Notes under the pieces: model-generated
The model's database searches: none
Seen by the model: only the letters and a program-made list of their open reading frames with translations
What the model was told of the DNA's origin: nothing
Source of the DNA: SW10 sp965657795
GTDB lineage: Bacteria; Verrucomicrobiota; Verrucomicrobiia; Verrucomicrobiales; Akkermansiaceae
Length of the DNA stretch: 64,000 nucleotides
Assembly (NCBI GenBank): GCA_965657795.1
Contig: CBFHQJ010000011.1
Location: forward strand, 9,764-73,763
Direction of reading: 5' to 3'
In this document: positions 1 through 9,194 of the stretch, one piece after another
Layout of the letters: every line of letters begins with the position of its first letter
Numbering within the stretch: position 1 is the first letter of the stretch
Made by a program: the position numbers and the translations under genes

Positions 1-58
1 CCCACCGCAAGGATCCAAATTTCAAAACGGAGTGACGGCCTCCGGACCGTCAATAGAC

Positions 59-862
59 TCAGTAGGCCGGACCATATCTTGGCAAGGTCGGCCCGTTTGG
101 AGGAGCGGGCTTCCGCAGTATTTCGCTTGGGATTGGAGCCCGATCCAGGAGAGGATCCAGAGCCTCGTCTTCCTCCAAATCCATCAGATGCACGATCTCG
201 ATCGCTTCCCGAATTTTCATCAACACTTCGACGAACCTCCCATAAGAAAGATCTCCGCCCCCCCCGAGAAGTACGCATGACTTCACCGACGACAGATCTG
301 CAACCGATCGATGCAGCTGCAACCTCCGGGAAAGTGCATTTCCAAAAAGATACTCCAGCATCCCACTTTCGTTCTTCATCGAAATCCAGCCATTATCTTC
401 CACGTAGAAGATAATTGGCAACCACTCCGGTTGCCCTCTCCCCGTAAGAAGATCGACTTTCAAAGCCCCAAAGACTCCAGTTTCATTCTTCATTACGAGG
501 TCCACCTGGGAGACGCCAGCCTGCAATGCCGATTTGATCAAGCCACGCACCTTTCCATAGCGAACTTCGGGACTCGCCCACACCCTTAACACCACGGACT
601 TTCCATCCTGAATTGCCTTGAGAATATCGCCGTCGACAATTGAGGACACTTCCACCTCCTGACGATTCCAGAACCACTGCTCGCTATTTTCAAGCACCTT
701 CAGATCGATGACATTGTAAACTCTTGGAGTCGATTCCCACTGATGGGAAACAACCGGGACTTCTACCAAAATTTTGGTCGGGAATTCCTCCATCAATGCC
801 TTTCTCTCCGGCTGACACGCGGCAAGACAAAATAGAGCCCACATTACAAAGATCGCTCTCAC
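59..862 (-). CDS. Lipoprotein with two ExbD/TolR-like periplasmic units
   Basis: Predicted 267-residue exported lipoprotein. It starts at a GTG, and a short hydrophobic signal runs into a lipobox (LAAC, Cys16). Two soluble stretches, about residues 65-125 and 150-235, read like the periplasmic domain of ExbD/TolR: each has a strand, then a YGK or YGR turn, a helix, and a final strand (VVLRVWASPEVRYGKV; later LSYGRFVEVLMKIREA). There is no N-terminal transmembrane helix as in real ExbD, so it would be held in a membrane by lipid rather than form a proton channel. Its role is unknown; it may interact with the Exb/Tol systems coded further along. The lipoprotein call is firm; the ExbD resemblance is my reading of sequence pattern. 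Confidence 0.6.
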   Translation of the reverse strand: MRAIFVMWALFCLAACQPERKALMEEFPTKILVEVPVVSHQWESTPRVYNVIDLKVLENSEQWFWNRQEVEVSSIVDGDILKAIQDGKSVVLRVWASPEVRYGKVRGLIKSALQAGVSQVDLVMKNETGVFGALKVDLLTGRGQPEWLPIIFYVEDNGWISMKNESGMLEYLFGNALSRRLQLHRSVADLSSVKSCVLLGGGGDLSYGRFVEVLMKIREAIEIVHLMDLEEDEALDPLLDRAPIPSEILRKPAPPNGPTLPRYGPAY

Positions 863-1140
863 TTTCCAGTAACATTCATCTCCTCGATCTTCTTAGCCGG
901 GAATCCCCTCGTTTCACACATCCCGGCAAACTTTCTTCACCTTTTGTCGTCATACTTCCGGATTTCGGCTAAACAAAGCGAAGGCAGAACGGCCTCCAAC
1001 CCGAATTTGTCCGCCGACTCACCACGAGTCAGTCGGCGCTGTATTCCTTCATCGTTTCTTTAATGGGAACAGTTGAGCAAGCCAACGACGTCCTCCAGGA
1101 GGCTCCAAGCCGAATAGTGTCTGTGCCCAACTGAGAGCGA

Positions 1141-2139
1141 TCATTCTTTTGATGACCTTTCACCCGCCTCCCTCCGTCGCCAAAGGCTCGCTAGAAAGCT
1201 TCCGATCATGCAGTGATAGAAGGCCGAGATCGCACAGGGTGCCGCCGCCATCAAGGTGAAGTGAGTCTTTGCCAACTGAGAGCCTAGACCGGAATTTTGC
1301 ATTCCAACTTCAATCGAGAAAGTGCGGCATTCCTTTTCCCGTAATCCGAAAACCCGTCCCCAAAGATAGCCCAATCCGAACCCAAAAGAGTGCACAATAA
1401 ACACCGCCGGCAGCAGGGTCCGCCAATGCGCCTGAATCCCGGCCTTGGTCGCCCCGACCACCGCCGCCACGATTAGCACAATCACCAGCACCGAAACTAA
1501 GGGTGAGATTTTTTTGATCGCTTCGAGCTTCTCACCAGCCAGCGAATTCAAAACCAAACCAGCAACAATGGGCAGGAGTACGATCATCACCATCGACACA
1601 ACCATCTTCCACGCATCGATCTCAAGAATCGCCGAAGCATAGGTTTTAGTGAGCAAAGGAGTCAGACCAATCGCCAGAAGAGTCGAACACATCGTCATCA
1701 TGACACTCAGCGCCAGGTTGCCTCGCGCCAGATAAGTCACGACGTTCGATGCTGTTCCTCCCGGGCAGCAACTCACCAAAATAATCCCAAGTTTAAACTG
1801 ATCAGGAAGAGAAAAGACCGTCGCCACCCCCCACCCGATTAATGGCATGATCAAAAATTGAGCAACCACCCCGAGTGCCACCCATTTAGGCATCGTCAGA
1901 ATCTCACGAAAGTCCGCAAAAGTCAGAGTCATCCCCATTCCCAACATAATGATACCGAGTCCTGCCGGCACACACTTCAGCTCAGTCCCCGGGATCATCC
2001 CGAGAAACCAGGTAAAGTGTTCCGGAATAAACCAAGCCCAGGCCGTTCCCAGCAAGGTCCACAACCAGAATAAATTCACCAAACGCGCACTCACGATCCC
2101 GGAGCATCCGGAATCCTCTGCCCCTTGCCAAGGTCTCAA
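1141..2139 (-). CDS. Bile acid:sodium symporter (BASS) family transporter
   Basis: Integral membrane transporter of 332 residues, with about nine or ten hydrophobic helices. The conserved family signature is visible in the middle (SCCPGGTASNVVTYLARGN, about residues 123-141), along with the MGMTLTFADF motif near residue 70. BASS proteins move organic anions with sodium; in bacteria the substrate is often not a bile acid, so none is assigned. The ATG at 2139 lies inside the upstream region of the divergent gene at 2161. A GTG at 2094, just before the first helix (VSARLVNLFWLW), would leave a 66-base divergent gap and is a plausible alternative start giving 317 residues. Confidence 0.85.
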   Translation of the reverse strand: MRPWQGAEDSGCSGIVSARLVNLFWLWTLLGTAWAWFIPEHFTWFLGMIPGTELKCVPAGLGIIMLGMGMTLTFADFREILTMPKWVALGVVAQFLIMPLIGWGVATVFSLPDQFKLGIILVSCCPGGTASNVVTYLARGNLALSVMMTMCSTLLAIGLTPLLTKTYASAILEIDAWKMVVSMVMIVLLPIVAGLVLNSLAGEKLEAIKKISPLVSVLVIVLIVAAVVGATKAGIQAHWRTLLPAVFIVHSFGFGLGYLWGRVFGLREKECRTFSIEVGMQNSGLGSQLAKTHFTLMAAAPCAISAFYHCMIGSFLASLWRRREAGERSSKE

Positions 2140-2160
2140 TCTCCGACAACAGTCAGCCTA

Positions 2161-2601
2161 ATGTCCGAGACGTCTTCTATTGATCCCTATCGACCACCCG
2201 AGGATTGGGAGAACCACGAACCAAAACCACCTCTAAAATTCCGGCCTATTCTTGAACAGTGGCAACCTCTTCGCACCAAGTATAACTTGATTATGCTTGC
2301 TGTCGGCGCGCTCACCGCCCTCCCCGTCCTTGGATGCCCCCCCCTTTCCGAGCTGATTGTCGGAGCACTATTTTATGGTCTCCTGGCAAATATTTTCTTC
2401 ACCTTGGAAGTGATCCCTGAAGTCATCCTCACTTGGATGACAAAGGAAGGTGACCACCCGAATGTCCGCCGAATCGTCTTTCTCATAGGCCTCTCATTCT
2501 CAATCGCGCTCACTCTCCTAATCGGATTGTCAATGATCATGCCCTGGCCGGATAAATTTCCCTACCTCAACTTCGCCTCGCATTCAGCGATGTTTCGATG
2601 A
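2161..2601 (+). CDS. Small multi-helix membrane protein, unknown function
   Basis: A 146-residue protein that I do not recognise. The ATG at 2161 (MSETSSIDPYRPPEDW) is preferred over one at 2125 because the latter would run into the divergent transporter gene. A Pro-rich cytosolic N-terminus of about 40 residues (DPYRPPEDW) is followed by about three hydrophobic segments: residues 45-65, 68-92 and 105-130. Such short proteins with a 'NPY/DPYRPP' head are common in Verrucomicrobia and Planctomycetes, but no function can be stated. It lies 65 bases upstream of the propeller gene on the same strand. Confidence 0.6.
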   Translation: MSETSSIDPYRPPEDWENHEPKPPLKFRPILEQWQPLRTKYNLIMLAVGALTALPVLGCPPLSELIVGALFYGLLANIFFTLEVIPEVILTWMTKEGDHPNVRRIVFLIGLSFSIALTLLIGLSMIMPWPDKFPYLNFASHSAMFR

Positions 2602-2665
2602 AAATCCCCGAAACCAACCGTAATCTCTCTAACCGATCCCCAGCAGCCCAAGCCCCTCGCCGACC

Positions 2666-3895
2666 ATGAAAATCATCCCTCTCCTCCTTCTTCTAACCGC
2701 ACCTTTGACACAGGCGGCCGACTGGCCCCAGTGGCGCGGTCCAAACAAAAACAACCACGCCCCCGGTGAGTCCACCCCACCGATCAAGTGGTCGGAGGGC
2801 AAAAATGTAAAGTGGAAGACTCCCATTCCCGGTCGTGGTCACTCCACTCCCATTTTTGTTGAAGGAAAGATTTACCTCACCACTGCCGAAAAAGAGAAAT
2901 CGACCCAGTCTCTCTTGTGCCTTGATCGAAAAAGCGGCAAGATCCTTTGGACCAAAATCATCCACAAAAGCGGCTTCCCGGCACAGCTCCACCCCGAAAA
3001 CTCTCCCGCCTCTGCTTCGGCCCAGTGGGACGGAAAAAACATTCTTGTCACTTTTGAGAACGATAAAAAAATCAAAGTCACCGCCGTCTCCAGAGACGGT
3101 GAAATCGTTTGGTCCAAGATTATTGGTAACTACCTTCCTTCTTACAAATTCGGTTTCGGCTCCACTCCGGTCCTTTATAAGAAAAGCCTGATCGTTGTGA
3201 TTGGAACCGAAGAGGGAGGCTTCCTCACCGGCATCAAAACATCCGACGGCAAAGAAATCTGGAAGACTCCGCGGGCGGGCCACGATTACTGGGCTACACC
3301 CGTGGTCGCTACTGTCGCAGGAAAAGAACAACTTCTGATCTCCGGAGTTAACAAGTTCTCAAGCTACCAACCCGCCACCGGTAAACTAAACTGGGAAACG
3401 GAAGCCGGAGCCAAATCGATGTGCGGCACCATTGTTTGGACCGACGACATGATCTTTGCCAGCGGGGGCTTTCCCGAGAAGGAAACCGCAGGAGTGATGG
3501 CCAACGGTTCGGCCACCAAGGTTTGGCAGAACAAGGTCGTTTGTTACGAGCAATCCCTGCTTTCCTACAACAATCTGATTTACGCCATCGCCGATGACGG
3601 TCGCGCCTATTGCTGGGACTCTAAAACCGGAGAGAAAAAATGGTCTGAGAAAATTGGCCGTCGTGGAGTCATGGCTTCACCACTTGCCGTGGGCGACCAC
3701 ATCTACGCCACACTAAAAAACGGCACCACCGTCATCTTCAAAGCTAGTGGTGAAAGCTTCCAAAAAGTTGCCGAAAACAAACTGGGGGATGACACCTATG
3801 CCACTCCCGTGGCCCTCGACAACGAACTCTTCCTCCGCGCTGCCAAAGTCGAGCGCGGTAACCGTCAGGAATTTCTCTACTGCCTTAAAAAGTAA
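2666..3895 (+). CDS. PQQ-type beta-propeller secreted protein
   Basis: 409 residues with a clear signal peptide (MKIIPLLLLLTAPLTQA, cut before residue 18). The mature N-terminus has the ADWPQWRGP motif typical of secreted propeller proteins of Planctomycetes and Verrucomicrobia. Repeated blades of the PQQ/BamB type follow, visible as recurrent 'GKxxW' turns: LDRKSGKILWTK, KTSDGKEIWKT, PATGKLNWET, KTGEKKWSEK. The family ranges from quinoprotein dehydrogenases to assembly and scaffold proteins. I see no dehydrogenase-specific features, so a binding or scaffold role outside the cytoplasm is more likely than catalysis. Its stop lies two bases from the convergent uvrC stop, with no visible terminator between. 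Confidence 0.85.
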   Translation: MKIIPLLLLLTAPLTQAADWPQWRGPNKNNHAPGESTPPIKWSEGKNVKWKTPIPGRGHSTPIFVEGKIYLTTAEKEKSTQSLLCLDRKSGKILWTKIIHKSGFPAQLHPENSPASASAQWDGKNILVTFENDKKIKVTAVSRDGEIVWSKIIGNYLPSYKFGFGSTPVLYKKSLIVVIGTEEGGFLTGIKTSDGKEIWKTPRAGHDYWATPVVATVAGKEQLLISGVNKFSSYQPATGKLNWETEAGAKSMCGTIVWTDDMIFASGGFPEKETAGVMANGSATKVWQNKVVCYEQSLLSYNNLIYAIADDGRAYCWDSKTGEKKWSEKIGRRGVMASPLAVGDHIYATLKNGTTVIFKASGESFQKVAENKLGDDTYATPVALDNELFLRAAKVERGNRQEFLYCLKK

Positions 3896-3897
3896 AC

Positions 3898-5457
3898 TCA
3901 TCCACGCTTCAACCAAGACAGGATTCCCTCGGCTGAAGTCACCGAGAAGCCTGTCATCTCCGCGATTTGATCGACCGTCGCAGCCTTGATCCGCGCCACC
4001 GATCCAAAGCGCTTTAAGAGCGCCTTCTTCTTCGCCGGAGAAATCCCGGGGCAGTCGTCCAGTAAACTCTCCTTCACTCGTTTACGCAAAAGCAGCTCAT
4101 TATAGCGATTCGCGAACCGGTGGGCTTCGTCTCGGATTCGCTGCATCAACTTCAGCGCGCCCCGATCATGTGGAATGAGAACCGGTTCACTCTCGCCCGG
4201 AAAAAAAATCTCCTCACGCTGCTTGGCCAAACCACAAATTGGCAGCCCCCCCAAACCAAGTCGTTGTAACTCCGCGACCGAAACACTGAGCTGCCCCTTG
4301 CCCCCATCGACAATCACCAAATCCGGCAAGGTAACCGGACTTTTTCCCTCGGCCGCCAAACGTCGCAAAGTCTCAACGTGACTCTCTTGCGTGCTTTCTG
4401 CGACCTCGGGATTTGCCTCCATATTTTCCTGTAAAATCCGCCCATATCTTCGACGAACCACTTCTGCCATACTCGCAAAATCGTCCTGCCCATCCACCGT
4501 CTTGATCCGGTATTGCCGGTAGTTCTGGTTGTCCGGCAGCCCATTCTTGAAGCGCACCATGGAAGCCACAATGTGAGTGGAGGAGATGTTGGAAATGTCA
4601 AAGCATTCCATCACCGCCGGTGGACCATCGAGCGACAGCCAGTCGCCCAACTCTGCCAAATCCTCGGTCGGCTTCACCGTCGTGGGAACTCCCCTTCCGC
4701 GCGTGAATTGTCGGGTTGGACTCAACGCCCTCTCAAGATTCACGATGACATCGCGCAATCTCGCCGCCTTTTCAAAATCCAACTTCACCGCAGCCTGCTC
4801 CATTTCCACTTTTAAGCTCTTCAACCGCTCCCGCTTTCCTTTCCCGCCCAGCAATTCGCAAGCCTGCTCGAGTTGCTCCAGATATTCCTCCCTATCCACC
4901 TTCGCTACGCAGGGAGCCATGCAATTACGGATAACGTCCGCATTGCAGTGCTTATAGTCCTGCTCGCCTGGATTTCGGGGCCGACAACTCCGAAGCCCAA
5001 ATTCCTTGTTCAACCAAGCCACCGTTGCCCGCAAGGCACCCGAGTGAGCGAAGGGCCCGAAGTATTTTGCGCCATCACTCTTTTTGAGTCGGGTCGTTTG
5101 AAATTTTGGCCATGGATCTTCCAAATTCACCTTCACCAAAAGAAAACGCTTATCATCCCGAAAGCTCACATTGTATCGAGGCCGGTATTGCTTGATCAAT
5201 TTGCCCTCCAGCAAAAGCGCTTCCTGCTCGTTTCGCACCTCGTGCACCTCAAAATCACAGATTGAATCAATGAGTGCCCGGGTCTTACGGTCCGCCCGCG
5301 CCTTACCGGAGGGCATGAAATACGAACTCAACCGCTTTCTTAGATCTCTCGCCTTCCCCACATAAATGATCGAGCCCAAACGGTCCTTGTGCAGATAGAC
5401 TCCCGGCTTGTGGGAAACCTCTGAAAGGCGTTTACGAAGGGCTGGAAGTTCGGACAT
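3898..5457 (-). CDS. uvrC: Excinuclease ABC subunit C
   Basis: Nucleotide excision repair endonuclease subunit that makes both incisions after UvrAB damage recognition. The N-terminal GIY-YIG nuclease is visible (KPGVYLHKD, then IIYVGKARDLRKR). A UVR motif that contacts UvrB follows near residue 200 (KLDFEKAARLRD), then the RNase H-like second nuclease (VMECFDISN; IVDGGKGQLS) and a C-terminal helix-hairpin-helix pair (LLDDCPGISPAKKKALLKRFGS). From the ATG at 5457 it has 519 residues, shorter than the roughly 600 of E. coli UvrC but with all parts present. A GTG at 5478 would add seven residues. The gene is divergent from the tolQ operon. Confidence 0.96.
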   Translation of the reverse strand: MSELPALRKRLSEVSHKPGVYLHKDRLGSIIYVGKARDLRKRLSSYFMPSGKARADRKTRALIDSICDFEVHEVRNEQEALLLEGKLIKQYRPRYNVSFRDDKRFLLVKVNLEDPWPKFQTTRLKKSDGAKYFGPFAHSGALRATVAWLNKEFGLRSCRPRNPGEQDYKHCNADVIRNCMAPCVAKVDREEYLEQLEQACELLGGKGKRERLKSLKVEMEQAAVKLDFEKAARLRDVIVNLERALSPTRQFTRGRGVPTTVKPTEDLAELGDWLSLDGPPAVMECFDISNISSTHIVASMVRFKNGLPDNQNYRQYRIKTVDGQDDFASMAEVVRRRYGRILQENMEANPEVAESTQESHVETLRRLAAEGKSPVTLPDLVIVDGGKGQLSVSVAELQRLGLGGLPICGLAKQREEIFFPGESEPVLIPHDRGALKLMQRIRDEAHRFANRYNELLLRKRVKESLLDDCPGISPAKKKALLKRFGSVARIKAATVDQIAEMTGFSVTSAEGILSWLKRG

Positions 5458-5503
5458 TGGCTGGAAGATTCTAGGCACAAAATCCGTAGTTCACCTCGTT
5501 AAT

Positions 5504-5542
5504 AAGTGCAACCCGTCTATTAAAGCGGGTTTTCCTGCACTT
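5504..5542. repeat. Interrupted inverted repeat in the uvrC/tolQ divergent region
   Basis: AAGTGCA-ACCCG (5504-5515) can pair with CGGGT (5526-5530) and, after a 5-base one-sided bulge, with TGCACTT (5536-5542). This gives 12 paired bases around a 10-base loop. It lies between the divergent starts of uvrC (5457) and the tolQ operon (5584), so an operator or a 5'-leader hairpin is possible. No long T-run follows on either strand, so a terminator is less likely. No known regulator site was recognised. Confidence 0.45.
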
Positions 5543-5583
5543 GCGCCTGAATAATCTCTTGTTAGACTTCGCCTAACCAGTTC

Positions 5584-6372
5584 ATGAAGATCACCATTTT
5601 CCTCGCGCTTCTCTTGGCGCTCATTCCGTCCATCGCCTCCGCCCAAGAAGCAATGGAGGTCGCTGAGGTCGCCAAAGACATCACTTTGGTGGAGATCCTA
5701 AAAAAAGGAGGCTGGGTCATGGGTGCGCTTGTGGTCCTGTCAATCTTCACCGCCATCCTCATTCTTCTCTATTTTCTGACCCTCCGCAGGAGCACTGTCG
5801 TTTCAAATCGCTTCATGAACGCCTCTGAGGCCATGATCCGGAAGCGTGATTACCTCGGGCTCATCGCCTACTGTCATCGCCGCGGCGAAGCCATCGCACG
5901 GGTCACCCAGAAAACCCTCGATTTCCTCACAAAGAACCCGAATGCCAGCCATCCTGAGATTCGCGAGGTCGCGGAAGCCGAGGGAAACCGCCAGGCTGGA
6001 ATTCTCACCCAAAGAATCAGCTATTTGGCCGATATTGGTGGCATTGCGCCCATGGTTGGCCTTCTTGGGACCGTGATCGGCATGATCAAATCCTTCATGG
6101 AGATCGCGAATGGCAATATCGAAGGCGCGAAGCAGCTCGAACTCGCCCAAGGAGTCTGGGAGGCCCTCATCACCACCGCCGGTGGCCTTGTCATCAGCAT
6201 TATCGCCATGACCTTTTACTCCTACTTCCGTGGCCGCGTCCAAAATCACACTGCCGAGCTCGAGGCCGCCGGAACCCACATTCTTGCCTTGGTTGGTTCA
6301 CAAATCCAGCCCGGCAGGGCCGGAGCGATGAGCCAGCCCCTCCGCGATGATTTCCCGATGCGTGACCTCTAG
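5584..6372 (+). CDS. MotA/TolQ/ExbB proton channel protein
   Basis: 262-residue inner-membrane subunit of an Exb/Tol energy-coupling motor that uses proton flow to drive outer-membrane or envelope work. It begins with a cleavable-looking signal (cut near ASAQE, residue 21), a feature often seen in ExbB proteins of this phylum, then one helix (about 45-68). A cytosolic loop and the conserved two-helix channel region follow (DIGGIAPMVGLLGTVIGMIKSF; ALITTAGGLVISIIAMTFYSYF). The ExbD partner starts 24 bases downstream and a TPR gene follows, so the three probably form one operon. Confidence 0.92.
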   Translation: MKITIFLALLLALIPSIASAQEAMEVAEVAKDITLVEILKKGGWVMGALVVLSIFTAILILLYFLTLRRSTVVSNRFMNASEAMIRKRDYLGLIAYCHRRGEAIARVTQKTLDFLTKNPNASHPEIREVAEAEGNRQAGILTQRISYLADIGGIAPMVGLLGTVIGMIKSFMEIANGNIEGAKQLELAQGVWEALITTAGGLVISIIAMTFYSYFRGRVQNHTAELEAAGTHILALVGSQIQPGRAGAMSQPLRDDFPMRDL

Positions 6373-6395
6373 AAATCCCACACCCGCCCAGAGTC

Positions 6396-6836
6396 ATGCG
6401 CATCCGCGATAACAGTCCCCCTCCCGCCAGCTTCCAGCTTGCGCCTATGATTGATATCGTCTTTCTCCTGCTCATTTTCTTCCTCGTCACCTACCAGATC
6501 ACGGAACAGGAAAAAGACCTCAAAGTCGCTGTTCCCACCACCAGCGAGGGCTCGCAAAAAGCCCGCGTCGCCAACAAAATTGTCATCAACCTTTCCGTCG
6601 ATGGAGAAATCACGATCAGCGGCGAAGTTTACACCAAGGATCAGCTCCGCCAGAAACTCGAACGTATCGTCAAAGCAGCCGAACTCGCGAACGAAGGCGG
6701 TGCCGATCAGCAGCCGGTTCGGATCCGGGCCGACCGCGACGGCCGGAATCAGCAGCTTCTCGAGCTAGTCGACGAAATCCAAAAGGCCGGGATCTGGAAT
6801 ATCGATTTCGCGACCCGTTCGCCCAAGACCCCCTAA
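6396..6836 (+). CDS. ExbD/TolR biopolymer transport protein
   Basis: 146 residues. The single N-terminal helix carries the conserved acidic residue of the family (APMIDIVFLLLIFFLVTYQ; Asp about residue 20), which takes part in proton flow. The periplasmic domain (about 50-140) shows the usual strand-helix-strand end, with a VRIRADRDGRNQQLLELVD stretch. It pairs with the channel protein encoded just upstream (24-base gap), and the TPR gene follows after 9 bases. The cargo or outer-membrane partner cannot be told from sequence. Confidence 0.92.
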   Translation: MRIRDNSPPPASFQLAPMIDIVFLLLIFFLVTYQITEQEKDLKVAVPTTSEGSQKARVANKIVINLSVDGEITISGEVYTKDQLRQKLERIVKAAELANEGGADQQPVRIRADRDGRNQQLLELVDEIQKAGIWNIDFATRSPKTP

Positions 6837-6845
6837 CTTTTCCCG

Positions 6846-9179
6846 ATGAAGATTCGAGCCCTCCTCGCTACGACAATCATTGTCATCGGACAGACTCTTC
6901 CCTCTCTCGGACAGGAGCCTGATGAAAAACAGGATCCTCTTCGCGTCAATCCGGCCCGCGATCTCTACGATCTCGCCGCCCTGAATTACAACGACGCCAA
7001 GAACGAAAAAGACGCGGCAAAACGAAAACGGGACTACACCATTGCGGCCAAAAAATTTGACCAGTTTCTGAGGAGATTCCCGCGCGACGAGAAAGCGATC
7101 GAAGCCTGGTATTTCCTCGGAATATCATACCGTCAAACCGGTGAAGAGGAAGCCAGCCGAACCTGCTTTAAAACTGCCACCAAGTGGAAAACCGGTAAAT
7201 TCGTAGAAGCTTCGGCACTCTTTTTAGCATCCGACGATTACAAAGCCGGGAAGTGGCGCGATGCCGCCAAGTGGTTCCAAATTGTCGCCGACACCACCAA
7301 GAATGAGGAAATCAAACATCAGTCGCTTTACCGTAGATTTCTCTGCTTTTACAAGCTCGAGGACAAGGGCGGCATGCTCCTCTCACTCAAGGCAGTTCTC
7401 GCGAATGAAGGCAGCCCTTACGCCGAAAAGGCCCGTCTCTCGCTTGCCCGACTCTATCGAGATTCCAAGAGCACCCGCCAGGCTCACGAGCAATTCGTCA
7501 TTCTTTCCGAATCACTTGACCCCAAGGTTCGCGCCGAGGCGGTCTTTCAGGCCGCCGTTACTGCACAAGCTCTCGGCGATAAAACGCTCACCAAAACTTG
7601 GTTCAGAAAGACCCTCTCGGAAGCACAACCAAACGACGTCAAAGGTAAGACCCAGTTGGCTCTGATGAGCCTCCACTACAAGAACAAGCAATGGCAGGAT
7701 GTCATCGACGTCTTTCGCATTGGCAACTTCGAACTCGAAAAAAATGCTGAATTGCAGCGCCTCATTATGGCGGCGAGATCTTACGACGCGCTCGGCATAA
7801 AAAAAGAGGTTAACAAACTCTACGAGCAGATCGCCAAACTCTCACCAGGCTCTGCCTCAAGTTTCGATGCCGCCTACAATGTCCTCGTCCGCGATCACGA
7901 GAAAAACGCGCGAGGCTTCGATAGAAGCGCCGAAGCCTTTCTCACCAGTTACGCCACTGAGAAAGCCAAAGATCCCAAGGTTCACTCCATTCGCCTTCTT
8001 CTGGCCGAGCACTACTACTCGGCAAAGAGCTACCAAAAAGCGATCTCACATTACCGCCTACTCGACCTCTCTCTCGTGGATCCATCGAACACTCTGGGCG
8101 TCCGTTATCACGTTGCCAAATCACAACTCGCTCTCAAAAACGAAAAAGGAGCGCTCGCTGCAATCGCGGCCTTCATTGACCAATTTCCGAAAGCAAAACA
8201 AAGCACCCAACTCAGACTTGATCGTGCCGAACTCCTGAACGCCGCAGGTCGGGAGGCCGAAGCCGTGGGCGATTACGAAGCCATCCTGACCACCACCAGC
8301 GATCAAAAGCTGAAGAGGATCCTGATTCTTCGTCTAGCAGCGATTTATCAGGAAAAGGAAAGCTGGGAGAAATTTGCCGGGATGCAGGAGAAGCTCCTCC
8401 TCGTTCCGGGAATCGACCAAAAGACGGAGGCTTCCGCGAACTTCTGGCTCGGATGGAATGAGCTCCGACTGAAAAATGGCGCCAAGGCCGAGCCCTTTCT
8501 CCGGAAAGCACGGGCTCTTGATTCCAAAACCTTTACTTCCAAGGTCAGTCCCATCCTGATCAAGAACGCCTTTAAGGCCGAGAACCTCGAGCTTCTGGAA
8601 AGGGAAATCAACCTCGCCAGGAATGACTCACCCAAGACCAAACTCCCTTCCGCCATCCTCCAATGGCTGGGCGCCACTCTCATAAAAAAGGGTGAAGACC
8701 AGCGCGGATGGCCTTTTCTCCACGAAGGTATTACGGACAAAACCGCTCCGGCCAAACCGCTCGTTTGGAAACTCTTCACCCAGGCCTCTCTGAACCTCAA
8801 AAAATTCGCTGACGCTCACCGCGGAGCCGAAACCCTCCTAAAGCTTGAGGAAAATGCTTACCGCAAGGCCGAAGCCCTCTTTCTTAAATCCCAGGCCCAC
8901 ACCGGACTCAAGCAATTCGATGAAGCCCGTCAGGCCGCTTCCGACGCCCTCGACCTCCGCCCGGCCGGGGAACTCGACATTCGACTCCGGATGTTCGCCG
9001 GCGATATTGATATCGCGGCCGGTAAACCCGACGCCGCCATCCGTCACTACATCGTTGTCGAAAGCACCTTTGCAAAGACGGCGGCCGACAAAAAAGAAGC
9101 CCTCGCCAAAGTGATCTCAACCCTCAAAGCCATTGGCACACCAAAGGCCATGGAGTTGTTAAAGGATTATCAGAAGTAG
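6846..9179 (+). CDS. Secreted TPR-repeat protein of the tolQ-exbD operon
   Basis: 777 residues with a signal peptide (cut near SLGQE, residue 23). The rest is almost wholly helical tetratricopeptide-like repeats. Clear units include KKFDQFLRRFPRDEKAIEAW, AYFLGISYRQTGEEEAS-type pairs and RSAEAFLTSYATEKAKDPKV. The layout resembles YbgF/CpoB-like and BamD-like periplasmic TPR proteins but is much longer. Position directly behind exbD (9-base gap) suggests that it works in the periplasm with that motor, possibly as a scaffold at the cell wall. It ends in TAG at 9177-9179 and converges on guaA. Confidence 0.88.
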   Translation: MKIRALLATTIIVIGQTLPSLGQEPDEKQDPLRVNPARDLYDLAALNYNDAKNEKDAAKRKRDYTIAAKKFDQFLRRFPRDEKAIEAWYFLGISYRQTGEEEASRTCFKTATKWKTGKFVEASALFLASDDYKAGKWRDAAKWFQIVADTTKNEEIKHQSLYRRFLCFYKLEDKGGMLLSLKAVLANEGSPYAEKARLSLARLYRDSKSTRQAHEQFVILSESLDPKVRAEAVFQAAVTAQALGDKTLTKTWFRKTLSEAQPNDVKGKTQLALMSLHYKNKQWQDVIDVFRIGNFELEKNAELQRLIMAARSYDALGIKKEVNKLYEQIAKLSPGSASSFDAAYNVLVRDHEKNARGFDRSAEAFLTSYATEKAKDPKVHSIRLLLAEHYYSAKSYQKAISHYRLLDLSLVDPSNTLGVRYHVAKSQLALKNEKGALAAIAAFIDQFPKAKQSTQLRLDRAELLNAAGREAEAVGDYEAILTTTSDQKLKRILILRLAAIYQEKESWEKFAGMQEKLLLVPGIDQKTEASANFWLGWNELRLKNGAKAEPFLRKARALDSKTFTSKVSPILIKNAFKAENLELLEREINLARNDSPKTKLPSAILQWLGATLIKKGEDQRGWPFLHEGITDKTAPAKPLVWKLFTQASLNLKKFADAHRGAETLLKLEENAYRKAEALFLKSQAHTGLKQFDEARQAASDALDLRPAGELDIRLRMFAGDIDIAAGKPDAAIRHYIVVESTFAKTAADKKEALAKVISTLKAIGTPKAMELLKDYQK

Positions 9180-9194
9180 ACGATTTCTATTCCG

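Noticed and set aside
863..1140. Possible RNA gene or small gene in the longest gap near the start
   Set aside because: No cloverleaf, strong hairpin or supported open frame was seen; it probably holds only the promoter of the lipoprotein gene and the 3' end of the transporter transcript.
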